From Gp6-AA40 sp035649635 (GTDB lineage Bacteria > Acidobacteriota > Vicinamibacteria > Vicinamibacterales > UBA2999): 64,000 nucleotides of DNA. Shown piece by piece: positions 16,120 through 24,394 of the stretch. The translations under genes and the position numbers were made by a program. The stretch covers positions 1 to 64,000 of the forward strand of contig DASRJE010000233.1 in NCBI GenBank assembly GCA_035649635.1. The letters are read 5' to 3'. Within the stretch, counting starts at the first letter, position 1, and every line of letters starts with the position of its first letter. The notes beneath the pieces are model-generated. The model was not told the DNA's origin and did not search any database. It worked only from the letters and a program-made list of their open reading frames with translations.

Positions 16120-17154
16120 TCAACCGATGATATCGAGTAGGGCCTGTGCTGCCTGCTCGCACTGCCCGCGAGTCACGTCCAGATGCGTAACCAGGCGGAT
16201 CGTACGCGGACCGAACGCGATGATCAGGACGCCACGCTCCCTGGCACGCGCCACGATCCGTGGTCCATCGGGTGCTTCGGCGGTCACGCTAAACACGATG
16301 ATATTCGTTTGAACCGTGTCGAGACTGAGCCGCACGCGCGGGCTTTCGTTGAGCCGCCTCGCAATCAGCGCGGCGTTGTCGTGATCCTCTCCCAGCCGGC
16401 TCATGTGATGGTCGAGTGCGTGAAGCCCGGCCGCGGCGAAGATGCCGACCTGCCGCATGGCGCCACCGAGCATGCGGCGATGGCGGAACGAGGCGTCGAT
16501 CAGGGCCCGTGACCCGGCCAGGAGCGATCCGCCCGGTGCCCCGAGTCCCTTCGAGAGTGCGACCGACACGAGATCGAACGGGCCCGCGAGGTCGACTGGT
16601 GGACGCCGGCTGGCCACCGCCGCGTTCCACAGCCTGGCACCATCCAGGTAAGTGGACACGCGATGCTCACGCGCCGCGTTGCATATCCGCCGAGCCTCGT
16701 CTTGCGGGAAGACCACTCCACCGGCGCGGTTGTGAGTGTTCTCGATTTCCACGACGGTCGTGGGCGGAAGCAGCATGTGTCCGCGTGGGTTGCGCGTCGC
16801 GAGAAATTCGTCGGCGGTGAACGCTCCGCGCGTCCCGATCTCAGTCAACTGAACGCCAGCATTCGCTCCGGCGCCGCCGGTCTCATGCCACACCGCGTGC
16901 GACTCGCGGCTGACGACCACGTGATCCCCGGGCCGAGTCAGCACGCGCAGCGCCACCTGATTGGCCATCGTCCCCGTCGGCAGCCAGAGCGCGGCTTCCT
17001 TACCGAGGAGAGCGGCGATGCGGTCCTGCAACTCGTTGACAGTCGGGTCTTCACCAAACTGATCGTCACCAACCGCCGCCGCAGCCATAGCCTGTCGCAT
17101 CGCAGAGGTAGGACGAGTGACCGTATCGGAACGCAGATCGATAGGAAGGGACAT
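16120..17154 (-). CDS. ltaE: Low-specificity L-threonine aldolase
   Basis: 344 residues, a fold-type I PLP enzyme. Diagnostic segments: DLRSDTVTRPT at the N-terminus, GDDQFGEDPTVNELQ, ALWLPTGTMANQ, a YLDGARLWNAAVA segment with the cofactor aspartate, and the Schiff-base lysine in VSVALSKGLGAPGGS near 200. It cleaves L-threonine/L-allo-threonine to glycine and acetaldehyde and is cytosolic. It starts 3 bp downstream of the stop of the secreted hydrolase gene, suggesting co-transcription. Confidence 0.9.
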   Translation of the reverse strand: MSLPIDLRSDTVTRPTSAMRQAMAAAAVGDDQFGEDPTVNELQDRIAALLGKEAALWLPTGTMANQVALRVLTRPGDHVVVSRESHAVWHETGGAGANAGVQLTEIGTRGAFTADEFLATRNPRGHMLLPPTTVVEIENTHNRAGGVVFPQDEARRICNAAREHRVSTYLDGARLWNAAVASRRPPVDLAGPFDLVSVALSKGLGAPGGSLLAGSRALIDASFRHRRMLGGAMRQVGIFAAAGLHALDHHMSRLGEDHDNAALIARRLNESPRVRLSLDTVQTNIIVFSVTAEAPDGPRIVARARERGVLIIAFGPRTIRLVTHLDVTRGQCEQAAQALLDIIG

Positions 17155-17157
17155 GGG

Positions 17158-18018
17158 CTACCGGTGCCGGGCAACGAATTCCAGAACCTTCTGATTGAAG
17201 ACGTCGGGCTGCTCCCAGTACGTCGAGTGTCCGACCTCCGGCACAATCACCGACTCCGATTTCTTGATTCGCGCAGCGAACAAGCGCAGCACGGCAGGAG
17301 GCGAGTAGAGGTCGGCATCGCCTGTCATCAACAGGGTGGGCACCGCGATCGTCTCCAGCACAGCAAACGTCAGCCGATTGCGAAACATTTGCGTTGGCGG
17401 TGTCGTGCCTTCGGGCCTGCTCTGCCCTTCGAGCTCGAGCCATCGCGCCGTACCCTCTGGATTTGCCGCCCGATACGACGGTCCGAGCTCGCGCACATCG
17501 GGCGGCAACGCGTTGAACGACGGCGGCCTGAGCCGCCTCCCCATCTCGAGGTAGTCGGCATCCTGCACGCCTCCGATGCTGTTTGCCACGACGAGGCTGC
17601 GCAGCCTTTGAGGGAATGACACGGCGAAATCCAGCGAGACGATGCCACCTGCCGCGGTGCCAACGAGATGAAATCGATCGAGCTCGAGATGATTGACCAG
17701 CGCGAGGAGATCATCTGCACCAGTTCCTGGTTGAGGCCCATCTGGATCGACCGTCGATCGCCCATAGCCGCGCCGGTCATACGTGACAACGCGGTAGCCT
17801 GCCGACGTGAATGCCGGTACCTGGTACTCCCAGACGCGACGGCTGCCGGTCGCGGCATGGACGAACACCACAGCTGCTCCGTTACCACCCGTATCGTTGT
17901 AGGAGAGATGGACGCCAGGGAGATCGACCTGGGCCTCACGCGCCGGAGCCTGGGCGAGTAACGTCGCGAGACCCAGGGACGTCAGTCCCACGACGGCGGT
18001 AACGATCGATCCGCTCAA
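17158..18018 (-). CDS. Secreted alpha/beta hydrolase fold protein lacking the nucleophile serine
   Basis: 286 residues with an N-terminal signal peptide or anchor (VTAVVGLTSLGLATLLAQAPA). The fold is clear (VVFVHAATGSRRVW, TYDRRGYGRSTVDPDG, a TGDADLYSP acid loop and a VPEVGHSTYWEQP histidine). The elbow reads GTAAGG near 135, with alanine where the nucleophilic serine should be. It is therefore either a non-hydrolytic member or uses another residue. Predicted periplasmic. Confidence 0.8.
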   Translation of the reverse strand: MSGSIVTAVVGLTSLGLATLLAQAPAREAQVDLPGVHLSYNDTGGNGAAVVFVHAATGSRRVWEYQVPAFTSAGYRVVTYDRRGYGRSTVDPDGPQPGTGADDLLALVNHLELDRFHLVGTAAGGIVSLDFAVSFPQRLRSLVVANSIGGVQDADYLEMGRRLRPPSFNALPPDVRELGPSYRAANPEGTARWLELEGQSRPEGTTPPTQMFRNRLTFAVLETIAVPTLLMTGDADLYSPPAVLRLFAARIKKSESVIVPEVGHSTYWEQPDVFNQKVLEFVARHR

Positions 18019-18040
18019 CCGGACTCCTACTTATCATGAC

Positions 18041-18092
18041 GACACCGGGTGTGATTTTCGGTATGACCCTTTCGAAAATCACACCCGGTGTC
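18041..18092. repeat. Perfect 20-bp inverted repeat
   Basis: The arm at 18041-18060 (begins GACACCGGGTGTG, ends ATTTTCG) is an exact reverse complement of 18073-18092, with a 12-bp loop. It lies between the stop of the OsmC-like gene (18099) and the start of the hydrolase (18018) and is a plausible terminator for the upstream operon; without a T-tract it could also be a mobile or REP-like element. Confidence 0.75.
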
Positions 18093-18098
18093 TTGAGA

Positions 18099-18581
18099 TC
18101 ATAGACGAGCCTCAGGCTCAATCCGAAGTTCCGTGGTGATGTCGATCGCCTGGTAGAGGGAACGATAGACCGGGCATTGGATTTTGAACACGTCGTGCGC
18201 CCGATTGGCGGGCTCGATCTTGTCCTCAGCGGCGCCCTTCAAAACGAAGGCCACGTGGATGCGACGGAGGACGAGCACACCTTCCTCTGTCTCGACCTCG
18301 CCATATGCCACGGCCGTCAAGTGACCTTCACTTGCTGCGATCCCGCGCGCCTCCAGCGCGCCCCCCAGGGTGCCGAGCAGTCATCCGCCGGTTGCCGCGA
18401 TCACGTAATCGATCGTCGTCGCATGCGGATTGTCGACTTCGCCGCGGATGCCGTAGTGACGCGCGATAGCGCCGTGGGTTCCGAAGCGTACAGGATCTGG
18501 TTCGGTCGGCAACTGCGCGAGGCGCAACGGTCCCTTCACACGTGTCAAAGGGATCTCGGCTCTGTAGACGACGTCGCTCAC
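18099..18581 (-). CDS. OsmC/Ohr-family peroxiredoxin-like protein with in-frame UGA at the first conserved Cys (candidate selenoprotein)
   Basis: 160 codons counted from a GTG at 18581 with an AGGAAG ribosome-binding site upstream. The frame is continuous except for one TGA at 18381-18383 (codon 67). The reading is VIAATGG-TGA-LLGTLGG, exactly where OsmC/Ohr proteins carry the first (peroxidatic) Cys (ATGGC-type motif). The second conserved Cys is intact downstream (KIQCPVYRSL). No other lesion is seen, and translation on both sides is family-like (DVVYRAEIPL, NPHATTIDYV, EANR-type tail PANRAHDVFKIQ). Known chemistry of the family is thiol-based hydroperoxide reduction. OsmC-like selenoproteins have been reported in bacterial selenoproteome surveys. 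Alternatives are a nonsense mutation or assembly error. It begins 7 bp after the lipocalin-like gene. Confidence 0.75.
18345..18361 (-). promoter_or_regulatory. Candidate bacterial SECIS stem-loop downstream of the UGA
   Basis: On the coding strand, 19 nt after the TGA, GCGCGC pairs with GCGCGC around a five-base loop TGGAG. Bacterial SECIS elements are short stem-loops in this position with a G near the start of the loop. The geometry fits; the fold is seen by eye only, and GC-rich coding DNA forms hairpins often. Confidence 0.45.
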
Positions 18582-18588
18582 ACGGCTC

Positions 18589-19086
18589 TCATTTCTTCCT
18601 GTAGACCGCGATGTTGTTTTCGAGGAGGCCACGATCCTCCTGGCGGAACGTGATGGTCAGGGTGCGGCCGTCTTCTGACACGACCCGGCGCGCCGTGCCA
18701 AACACGCGACCGGCATGCGAGAGGACGGCTTCGGCCGTGTGCGCGTCGATTCGCTTGAGCCTGATGGTGTCGTACGCTTCGGTCCCCATCACTGGGTACT
18801 CGTGATCGAAGTCGGCGCGATACTCGATCACCTCTTGCCGGCCGTCATCGCGCAGCCGGCGGATAGTGCCCTTCATGCCGTCCTTGTCACGAACATACGT
18901 CCGCGTCTCACTGCGAGGTGGAGGGCCAGGGACATACCTCGACTTGGCCAAATCGAGCTGCCAGGATCCAACCAGCGCGTCCTGCTCGGCCGCCACCGCC
19001 TGAGCGCGGACGCGCCCATCGTGGCTGAAGAAACTCGCCGTTGCCGCAAGAAGGACCGAATGGACAAACAATCGTGAGCTACGCAT
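18589..19086 (-). CDS. Secreted lipocalin-like domain protein
   Basis: 165 residues with a signal peptide (cleavage near VRAQ, ~29). The mature part reads LVGSWQLDLAKSRYVPGPPPRSETRTY, a pattern common in small secreted acidobacterial lipocalin-like proteins, and ends with beta-strand-rich sequence (GRTLTITFRQED). Function unknown. It is immediately upstream of the OsmC-like gene in the same operon. Confidence 0.72.
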   Translation of the reverse strand: MRSSRLFVHSVLLAATASFFSHDGRVRAQAVAAEQDALVGSWQLDLAKSRYVPGPPPRSETRTYVRDKDGMKGTIRRLRDDGRQEVIEYRADFDHEYPVMGTEAYDTIRLKRIDAHTAEAVLSHAGRVFGTARRVVSEDGRTLTITFRQEDRGLLENNIAVYRKK

Positions 19087-19202
19087 GATGCCTCCTGCTG
19101 AGATCGGAGCCGTCGATGCGCCGCGAATAATCCGCCCTAGCGTAGATCTTGGCGCCGCGATTGCGCTACTGCAATTTCACACCGCGCGTGCGCGGCGACA
19201 TC

Positions 19203-19475
19203 TCACATCACGATCCGGCGGCTCCGCCGGAACGAACGCACGATGGCGACCACCACGGCGGCCGACGCGGTAGAAATGACGGCAAGAATCGCGAGAAAGC
19301 CGAAATCGAACCCACCGATGACCATGTACGCCCACGACTCCAGAAGAATTGTCGACACTGTCGCGCTTCGAATGATGGCATGTCGAGGCGAGGATACGTA
19401 CCGCGCAACGAGGAACGCGATCGCTGACGAGATCATTACAAGAAGGAGCACGCCAGGGAGGTACTGGACAAGCAT
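19203..19475 (-). CDS. Small three-helix membrane protein
   Basis: 90 residues with hydrophobic segments at about 5-24, 40-58 and 60-80 and a basic C-terminus (RSFRRSRRI). No family recognised. It lies in the minus-strand run between the DUF6090-like protein and the lipocalin-like protein. Confidence 0.6.
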   Translation of the reverse strand: MLVQYLPGVLLLVMISSAIAFLVARYVSSPRHAIIRSATVSTILLESWAYMVIGGFDFGFLAILAVISTASAAVVVAIVRSFRRSRRIVM

Positions 19476-19507
19476 CGGAAGCTCCTAGCCAGCGATCGAC
19501 GTCGCCG

Positions 19508-20200
19508 TCATTTCAACGCCGCCTCTTCAGGTGATTCGCCAAGCGCTCGATCGATCTGTGGAAGCACCTCGTCGTAAGCCTTGAGTATTACGGGGTCGAA
19601 ATAAGACACGTCCCCCAGGTAGCTACTAATTGACTGCCAGTATCCGTCGAAGTCCTGTCTCCATGAACGACCGTATATCGTCGAGGTCACGATGGCGTTC
19701 TGTGTGCTCGCATAAGTCTGCTGAAGCGTGTAGACGCGCGACAGCGCGAACGCGAGCTCGGAATCGATATGAGCGAGCGACTGCGTCGCCAGCGCGAGAT
19801 CCCATGCGGCCTGCTCGAAGAACACGGGCGCCACACCCATGGTCATCCCGATTTTGAGCATGTTCGGCGTTCGCGGTTCCAGCTTGAAGTACGCGTCGAG
19901 ATCGCGCTTGAGCTTGGCATGGTAGTCGGTGACCGCCGCCACCGCTTTGCGATTGTTCATGATCTCGGTGCGAAACCGCCGGAGAGAGGTTTCAGCGAGC
20001 TCGCGCTGTTCAGAGCGCTCGCGCCACTGCTCACCCATCAAGCCAAGAAACACGCCGGTCGTAATCAGGACGACCTCCAGGCCGATCGTCAGGAGCGACT
20101 TGCCGCGACGACGATGCTGTCGTTCTGCCTGCGGAACCGGTGCTGGTGGTTCCGGTTCTTCGTCATGCTCCTCGAGCTTGGGTACATGGACCTCCGGCAT
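19508..20200 (-). CDS. Single-pass membrane protein, DUF6090-like
   Basis: 230 residues: an acidic/Pro-rich cytoplasmic N-terminus, a basic stop-transfer (RRRGK), and one transmembrane helix at ~36-58 (TIGLEVVLITTGVFLGLMGEQW) followed by WRERSEQRELAETSLRRF. This matches the helix-plus-amphipathic layout of DUF6090-type proteins. The remaining ~170 residues are predicted extracytoplasmic and helical. Function unknown. Confidence 0.65.
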   Translation of the reverse strand: MPEVHVPKLEEHDEEPEPPAPVPQAERQHRRRGKSLLTIGLEVVLITTGVFLGLMGEQWRERSEQRELAETSLRRFRTEIMNNRKAVAAVTDYHAKLKRDLDAYFKLEPRTPNMLKIGMTMGVAPVFFEQAAWDLALATQSLAHIDSELAFALSRVYTLQQTYASTQNAIVTSTIYGRSWRQDFDGYWQSISSYLGDVSYFDPVILKAYDEVLPQIDRALGESPEEAALK

Positions 20201-20216
20201 CGGAGCGTAATGCTAA

Positions 20217-20235
20217 CACTCCCCTGTCGGGGGTG
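20217..20235 (-). terminator. Short hairpin downstream of the metallophosphoesterase gene
   Basis: CACTCCC pairs with GGGGGTG (one wobble) around a five-base loop, directly after the stop at 20239 on the minus strand. There is no T-run, so it is a weak terminator candidate. Confidence 0.35.
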
Positions 20236-20238
20236 AGG

Positions 20239-20709
20239 TCACCTGGACGCCGGTACGGGAAGCTCCACGACCTCATAAGACAGGTGCGATCCGTTGACTC
20301 GAAGCCTGGCAAGGGAAATCGGAAGAGAAAAGCGACGCGGCCCTGCGCTTCCGGGATTCAGATACAGAACACCATTCCGCATCTGGGCGCTGGCGTGATG
20401 GGTGTGCCCCGAGATAACAGCAGCAAAGCCTCCGGCCTTCGCGTCGACGTCGAGCGTCGCGAGATCGTGAAGGACATACAGATGCAGATCTTCGACCTCG
20501 ACGACTTCAGTTGGTGACAACGCCCTGGCCCACTGTCCTGTGTCGACGTTGCCGCGAACGGCGACGGTCGGCGCGATGGCGCGCAGATGCTCGAGCACGT
20601 GCGCCTCACCGACATCACCGGCATGGACGATCAGCTCCGACCCATGCAGGGCGTCGATCGCCTCGGGACGAAGGAGGCCGTGCGTGTCGGAGATCACGCC
20701 CACCAGCAT
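20239..20709 (-). CDS. YfcE/MJ0936-type metallophosphoesterase
   Basis: 156 residues with the complete calcineurin-like metal motifs: GVISDTHG (5-11), VHAGDVG near 29-34, VRGNVD near 51-56, a VLHD histidine near 80, and ISGHTHHA near 98-104, then LNPGSAG. A small cytosolic phosphodiesterase/phosphatase; the physiological substrate is not predictable. Confidence 0.88.
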   Translation of the reverse strand: MLVGVISDTHGLLRPEAIDALHGSELIVHAGDVGEAHVLEHLRAIAPTVAVRGNVDTGQWARALSPTEVVEVEDLHLYVLHDLATLDVDAKAGGFAAVISGHTHHASAQMRNGVLYLNPGSAGPRRFSLPISLARLRVNGSHLSYEVVELPVPASR

Positions 20710-20718
20710 GCGTGGTTG

Positions 20719-21219
20719 CTACTCGACGATCGTGATTTGAGAGGCCTGCACCTCGAATGGCTTGAATTCTCCGGTCCGCCCGTACTTGTCCGTAGCGGTC
20801 ACGGTGAATCGGACGATCCCCGTCGGTGTGTCCTGCGGGACGACCCATTTGGCAACCCAGAATTCGCGCTCGGGCTGCTTCTCGGTCGCGCGATATCGCA
20901 TCGGGAGGTCCACGGTCTTGCCCGCGACGTTCAGATGCACCACCAACTGCGCCGATTCCTCACGCTTGCTCGTCGACGGATCCGCCACGAACATGCGGAA
21001 CCCGACTGGCTCACCGCGTTTGAAGCGGTTTCGGAGAATGCAATTCTCGGGGTGACCGGGCGGCTGAAACAGCGCAATGTCTCCATAGACGATCAGACGC
21101 CCCTGCCCGGTCGCGGGCGGCGCGGGCGCCGATTGCGATCGCGCGGCCGAACCGGTCTCGGTCCCAAGAAGGACGACGACGCCTGTCGCCAGTAGAGCGA
21201 GGAATTTTTTTGATCGCAC
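20719..21219 (-). CDS. Secreted beta-sandwich-like protein of unknown function
   Basis: 166 residues if started at the GTG at 21219, which has GAGG six bases upstream and leads straight into a signal peptide (KKFLALLATGVVVLLGTETGSAA). An ATG at 21255 would add 12 residues. The mature region contains GRLIVYGDIALFQPPGHPENCILRNRFKRGEPVGFRMFV and alternating strands, like an Ig-fold or cupredoxin-type sandwich. There is one Cys only. No enzyme motif. Confidence 0.65.
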   Translation of the reverse strand: MRSKKFLALLATGVVVLLGTETGSAARSQSAPAPPATGQGRLIVYGDIALFQPPGHPENCILRNRFKRGEPVGFRMFVADPSTSKREESAQLVVHLNVAGKTVDLPMRYRATEKQPEREFWVAKWVVPQDTPTGIVRFTVTATDKYGRTGEFKPFEVQASQITIVE

Positions 21220-21274
21220 TGTGCGCCTCACATCAGGAAGTTCATTGCGTCGCATTGTACAGTCTCTGACGCTT

Positions 21275-21940
21275 CTACGGTGCCTCCGCCAATGCATTGA
21301 TGTCGCTCGAGTACAGAACGCGTTTCGTATATCCATTGGCCGCGACCTGAATGAGCGCCCGGCCAAAGTTGGCCGTCGTCGTGCCACGAAACAACGGCCG
21401 CAGAACGGGATACAGGGGAGCCAGCACAGTGTAGGCCGCCTGAACCCAGCCCGTCTTTGATCGCACGCCACCGATGGGTTGTATGTAACCGGGACGAAAC
21501 ATGTAGGCACCGGCGAACGGCAGCGCCAGCAGCGCATTCTCGGTTTTCCCCTTCACGCGCGCCCACATCGTCCGGCCGCGCCCGGTGCTGTCTGTTCCCA
21601 CACCGGACACGTAACAGAAGGTCATTCGAGGGTTGGCCGCCACCATGGCGCGTGCGGCCGCAACCGTCAGGTCGTAGGTCAGGTGTGTGTACTCGGCTTC
21701 GCTCATCCCCACCGACGACACGCCGAGACAAAAGAAGCATGCATCGCACGACGCAAAGTCACCGGCAAGATGCTGGTAATCGAAGAAATCGGTATGGAGA
21801 ATCTCGCGAAGCTTCGGATGACGGCGACCGGTCGAGGATCGCGTGATCGCCAACACCAAGTCAACGCGTGGGTCGGCAAAACACTCGAGGAGTGCCCCTG
21901 CCCCAACCATTCCGGTCGCGCCAAAGAGAACCACATTCAT
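21275..21940 (-). CDS. NAD(P)-binding Rossmann (atypical SDR/epimerase-like) protein
   Basis: 221 residues. The nucleotide-binding motif GATGMVGAG is at 7-15, followed by strands typical of NmrA/YwnB-like atypical SDRs (CFFCLGVSSVG, FCYVSGVGTDSTGRGRTMWARVKGKTENAL). The serine/lysine pattern suggests reductase ancestry. It starts immediately after the stop of the upstream secreted hydrolase gene (no gap), so the pair is co-transcribed. Confidence 0.8.
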   Translation of the reverse strand: MNVVLFGATGMVGAGALLECFADPRVDLVLAITRSSTGRRHPKLREILHTDFFDYQHLAGDFASCDACFFCLGVSSVGMSEAEYTHLTYDLTVAAARAMVAANPRMTFCYVSGVGTDSTGRGRTMWARVKGKTENALLALPFAGAYMFRPGYIQPIGGVRSKTGWVQAAYTVLAPLYPVLRPLFRGTTTANFGRALIQVAANGYTKRVLYSSDINALAEAP

Positions 21941-23095
21941 TCACGGCAATGTCCGCAACCATTCGTCGACGATCGCGGCAATCTCCATGTTGTTCTTTTC
22001 CAGCATCAGCATGTGCCCATTGCCTCTGATGCCGACGTCGGCGAGGCGGACAAAGCGCAATCGGGAAACGCCCGCCTGCCGAAGATAGGCAACGGTGCAA
22101 TGATCGTAACTCGCGTGGTAAGACGCTTCGGCCTGGACGACAAGCACGGGAATCTGTTGCAGATTCACGAGCGTGCGCGCGGGTTCAGCCTGTTTCCAGC
22201 AGCGAACGAGATCAGAAGCCTCTGGCTTGGCCTGCCTCACGAATTTCAACTCGCTCGGGTCTTTGACTGGTGGCGCGTAGGTCAGCGGCGGAGAAGTGAG
22301 GCCATAAGGTTTGGCAAGAGGTCCGTCTTCGAACCAATTGGGAGCGCCCTTTTGCACGATGTCGTAAACCGGTGGTCCCGACGGCTCCATCGCGATGATG
22401 GCCTTCACGAGATTTGGCCTGGCATCGGCCACGAGCCAGCCAAACGTTCCGGATTGCGAGTGCGTGAGGAGGATGGCCGGGCCGATCCGGTCGAGCAACG
22501 CCGCACCAGCGTCGCGGTTCAATTCCTGTTGGCGTGGAAAACTCGTAAGCGACGGGTAGATCTGCGCGTAGAACTGGTCGAACACGGGATCGCCGGCAAT
22601 GCCAGATCCTGGCCACTGCGTGTGAAGCGTCGCCTGCGGCCACAGCTTCGCGCGCTCGGGAGCAGTGAACCGTTCCTGGATCCGATCCACGGAGTTTCGT
22701 GACTGCGGTCCAACTTCCGGTTGATGAGGCGATCGCGCTCGCGAAGGCTGGTCGAGCACGTAAACCGGGTATCCCTGGCGAAGGAAGTACTGCATCCACC
22801 CCTCCCGGCCGTCTGGAGTCCCGGTGTAGTTCAATCCGCTTTGACCACCGCCGGAGAACATGACGATCGGGTAGCGGCCGGTGACCTTCGCGGGGACTTG
22901 GAACTCGACGTACATCTGTCCGGACATGATCCGCCCTTCCTGCGCGTCGAAGTATTTGCCACCGACAAAGAAGTACCCTTGTTTCGCGATGAGGAGCGGT
23001 TGCGGACCCTGTGCAATCGCAGTCGCAACAGCCAGCAAGACGACGAGAGAAGCGCCAAGACGAAAGATGAGCATTGCGATTGGCGACCTCTTCAT
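21941..23095 (-). CDS. Secreted alpha/beta hydrolase (esterase-like)
   Basis: 384 residues with a signal peptide (SLVVLLAVATAIAQ). The fold begins RYPIVMFSGGGQSGLNYTGTPDGREGW, with an intact nucleophile elbow LLTHSQSGTFGW near 215-220, an acid-loop region, and a catalytic His in GIRGNGHMLMLE near 363. It is predicted to be exported and to cleave esters; the substrate is unknown. First gene of the run down to 18099. Confidence 0.82.
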   Translation of the reverse strand: MKRSPIAMLIFRLGASLVVLLAVATAIAQGPQPLLIAKQGYFFVGGKYFDAQEGRIMSGQMYVEFQVPAKVTGRYPIVMFSGGGQSGLNYTGTPDGREGWMQYFLRQGYPVYVLDQPSRARSPHQPEVGPQSRNSVDRIQERFTAPERAKLWPQATLHTQWPGSGIAGDPVFDQFYAQIYPSLTSFPRQQELNRDAGAALLDRIGPAILLTHSQSGTFGWLVADARPNLVKAIIAMEPSGPPVYDIVQKGAPNWFEDGPLAKPYGLTSPPLTYAPPVKDPSELKFVRQAKPEASDLVRCWKQAEPARTLVNLQQIPVLVVQAEASYHASYDHCTVAYLRQAGVSRLRFVRLADVGIRGNGHMLMLEKNNMEIAAIVDEWLRTLP

Positions 23096-23121
23096 GTGTC
23101 CTCCGCGATAAAACAGACGCT

Positions 23122-23637
23122 TTACGTAAGGATGGCGTTAGTCCGCGGCAGCGCGTTGCGCATCCGAATTATCGAGAACTGAAGACTTGATGCGACGACG
23201 GCGTCGCGAAGCGGCCAGAGGTTGGGAAGGATACGAATCTCCACGTTCCGGCGCTGCAATTCAGAGATCACGTCATCAAATATGTCAACCCGTTTCGGCA
23301 GCACTGGCACTGGGCTCACGAAGTAACCGGCGCACTCGTCAATGCACTCGAAGGTCGCCGGTGGCAGGTGATAGCAGTACAAGCGGCAGCGCCGGACGCG
23401 TTCAAGCCAGCCTTCCTCGATCGCAACGACCGCGCTGGCGACGCCCAGGAGCCTATCTTTGTCTGCCACTGTCGTCTGAGACCTCGCATAAAAGGTGACC
23501 CGCGGACAATCACGCGGCAGCAGGTAATTTCGTAAGCGCTCCCCGTCGATCGCCCAGACCACTGGATTGGCGGTGCAGTCCGAGGGTCTGGGGTCAAATC
23601 GACTGAGGTCTGCCGCTTCGCTGACGTGAAAGAGCAT
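23122..23637 (-). CDS. DUF6886-like protein
   Basis: 171 residues beginning MLFHVSEAADLSRFDPRP, followed by VVWAIDGERLRNYLLPRDCPRVTFYA. These segments are characteristic of the DUF6886 family, small cytosolic proteins of unknown activity whose N-terminal layout resembles ADP-ribosyl/RES-like 'HxS' proteins (a loose analogy). Divergent spacing to neighbours; about 170 bp without a gene follows upstream. Confidence 0.7.
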   Translation of the reverse strand: MLFHVSEAADLSRFDPRPSDCTANPVVWAIDGERLRNYLLPRDCPRVTFYARSQTTVADKDRLLGVASAVVAIEEGWLERVRRCRLYCYHLPPATFECIDECAGYFVSPVPVLPKRVDIFDDVISELQRRNVEIRILPNLWPLRDAVVASSLQFSIIRMRNALPRTNAILT

Positions 23638-23806
23638 GAAATACCACCGCGGCTGTCACGCACTATCCTAAGAGAAGCGACTATCCCAGAGCTCCAGCGT
23701 TTGGAGACGTTACGCAGTTCCAGCATTGGACGCCTTCGTCAGTCGCGAAATATCGAGAGCGCGAACACCCCTTAGACACCGACCGAGTGGGCGCTGTTCC
23801 TGCGCT

Positions 23807-24328
23807 TTAGCCCGCCTTCTCAAAAAAGAACCAGCGATGACCTTCGAAATCTTCAGCTCGATACCGTCGTCCGGGGGGCCCAGGCTCGATGTCGGACAGA
23901 ATCGTTGCTCCGGCGGCTTTCGCCCGGGCGAAGTGCTCGTCGAGATCGTCCACATACACCAGCACGCCATCGATAATCCACGGCACACTGGACCACTTTC
24001 GCGCCTGCTCGCAACTCTCTCGATGATGTTTCGGGCTGTGGTAGTCGGGCGTGGGCGACGCGAGCATGATGAGTCCGTCACCCGCCTCCATCTCGCCGTG
24101 CGAGAGCCGGCCGTCCGGCCATGTCTGACGCGCGATTTCCCGGAAGCCAAACGCGCGGCGAAGCCACTCCAAGGCCGCGATCCCATCTTCGTACGAAAGC
24201 ATCGGAATGACCGCCGGTGTGGTCGTCTTCTTGGGTGCGCGTGAGTGGCGTTTCCGAGTAACGGTTCTCCGGGCAGCGACCTTGCGTTTGCGCGAGGCCG
24301 CGTTCTTCTTCGCTGCGGGCCGCTTCAT
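23807..24328 (-). CDS. VOC (glyoxalase/bleomycin-resistance fold) protein with basic N-terminal tail
   Basis: 173 residues from the ATG at 24328 (AAGGGGAG ribosome-binding site). Residues 1-40 are almost entirely Lys, Arg, Ala, Thr (KRPAAKKNAASRKRK, then RRTVTRKRHSRAPKK). The VOC domain follows: VIPMLSYEDGIAALEWLRRAFGF, HGEMEAGDGLIML, VLVYVDDLDEHFARAKAAGA, YRAEDFEGHRWFF. VOC domains bind metals or small molecules; the tail resembles histone-H1-like or AlgR3-like tails and may bind nucleic acid (inference). Compare the similar protein at 59945. Confidence 0.8.
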   Translation of the reverse strand: MKRPAAKKNAASRKRKVAARRTVTRKRHSRAPKKTTTPAVIPMLSYEDGIAALEWLRRAFGFREIARQTWPDGRLSHGEMEAGDGLIMLASPTPDYHSPKHHRESCEQARKWSSVPWIIDGVLVYVDDLDEHFARAKAAGATILSDIEPGPPGRRYRAEDFEGHRWFFFEKAG

Positions 24329-24394
24329 CGATCTCCCCTTTCTCACGAATCACGGGAGCCCACGATTCTCACCAGCGATCACGTCTGTATGCGA

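Noticed and set aside
18381..18632. Two separate small genes in place of the OsmC reading
   Set aside because: Both halves are in the same frame, contiguous and together give one full-length OsmC-like protein; splitting at the TGA would leave neither half with a complete active site.
21479..22702. Plus-strand 407-codon open frame
   Set aside because: Antisense to the SDR-like and secreted hydrolase genes, both with clear motifs; composition is shadow-like.
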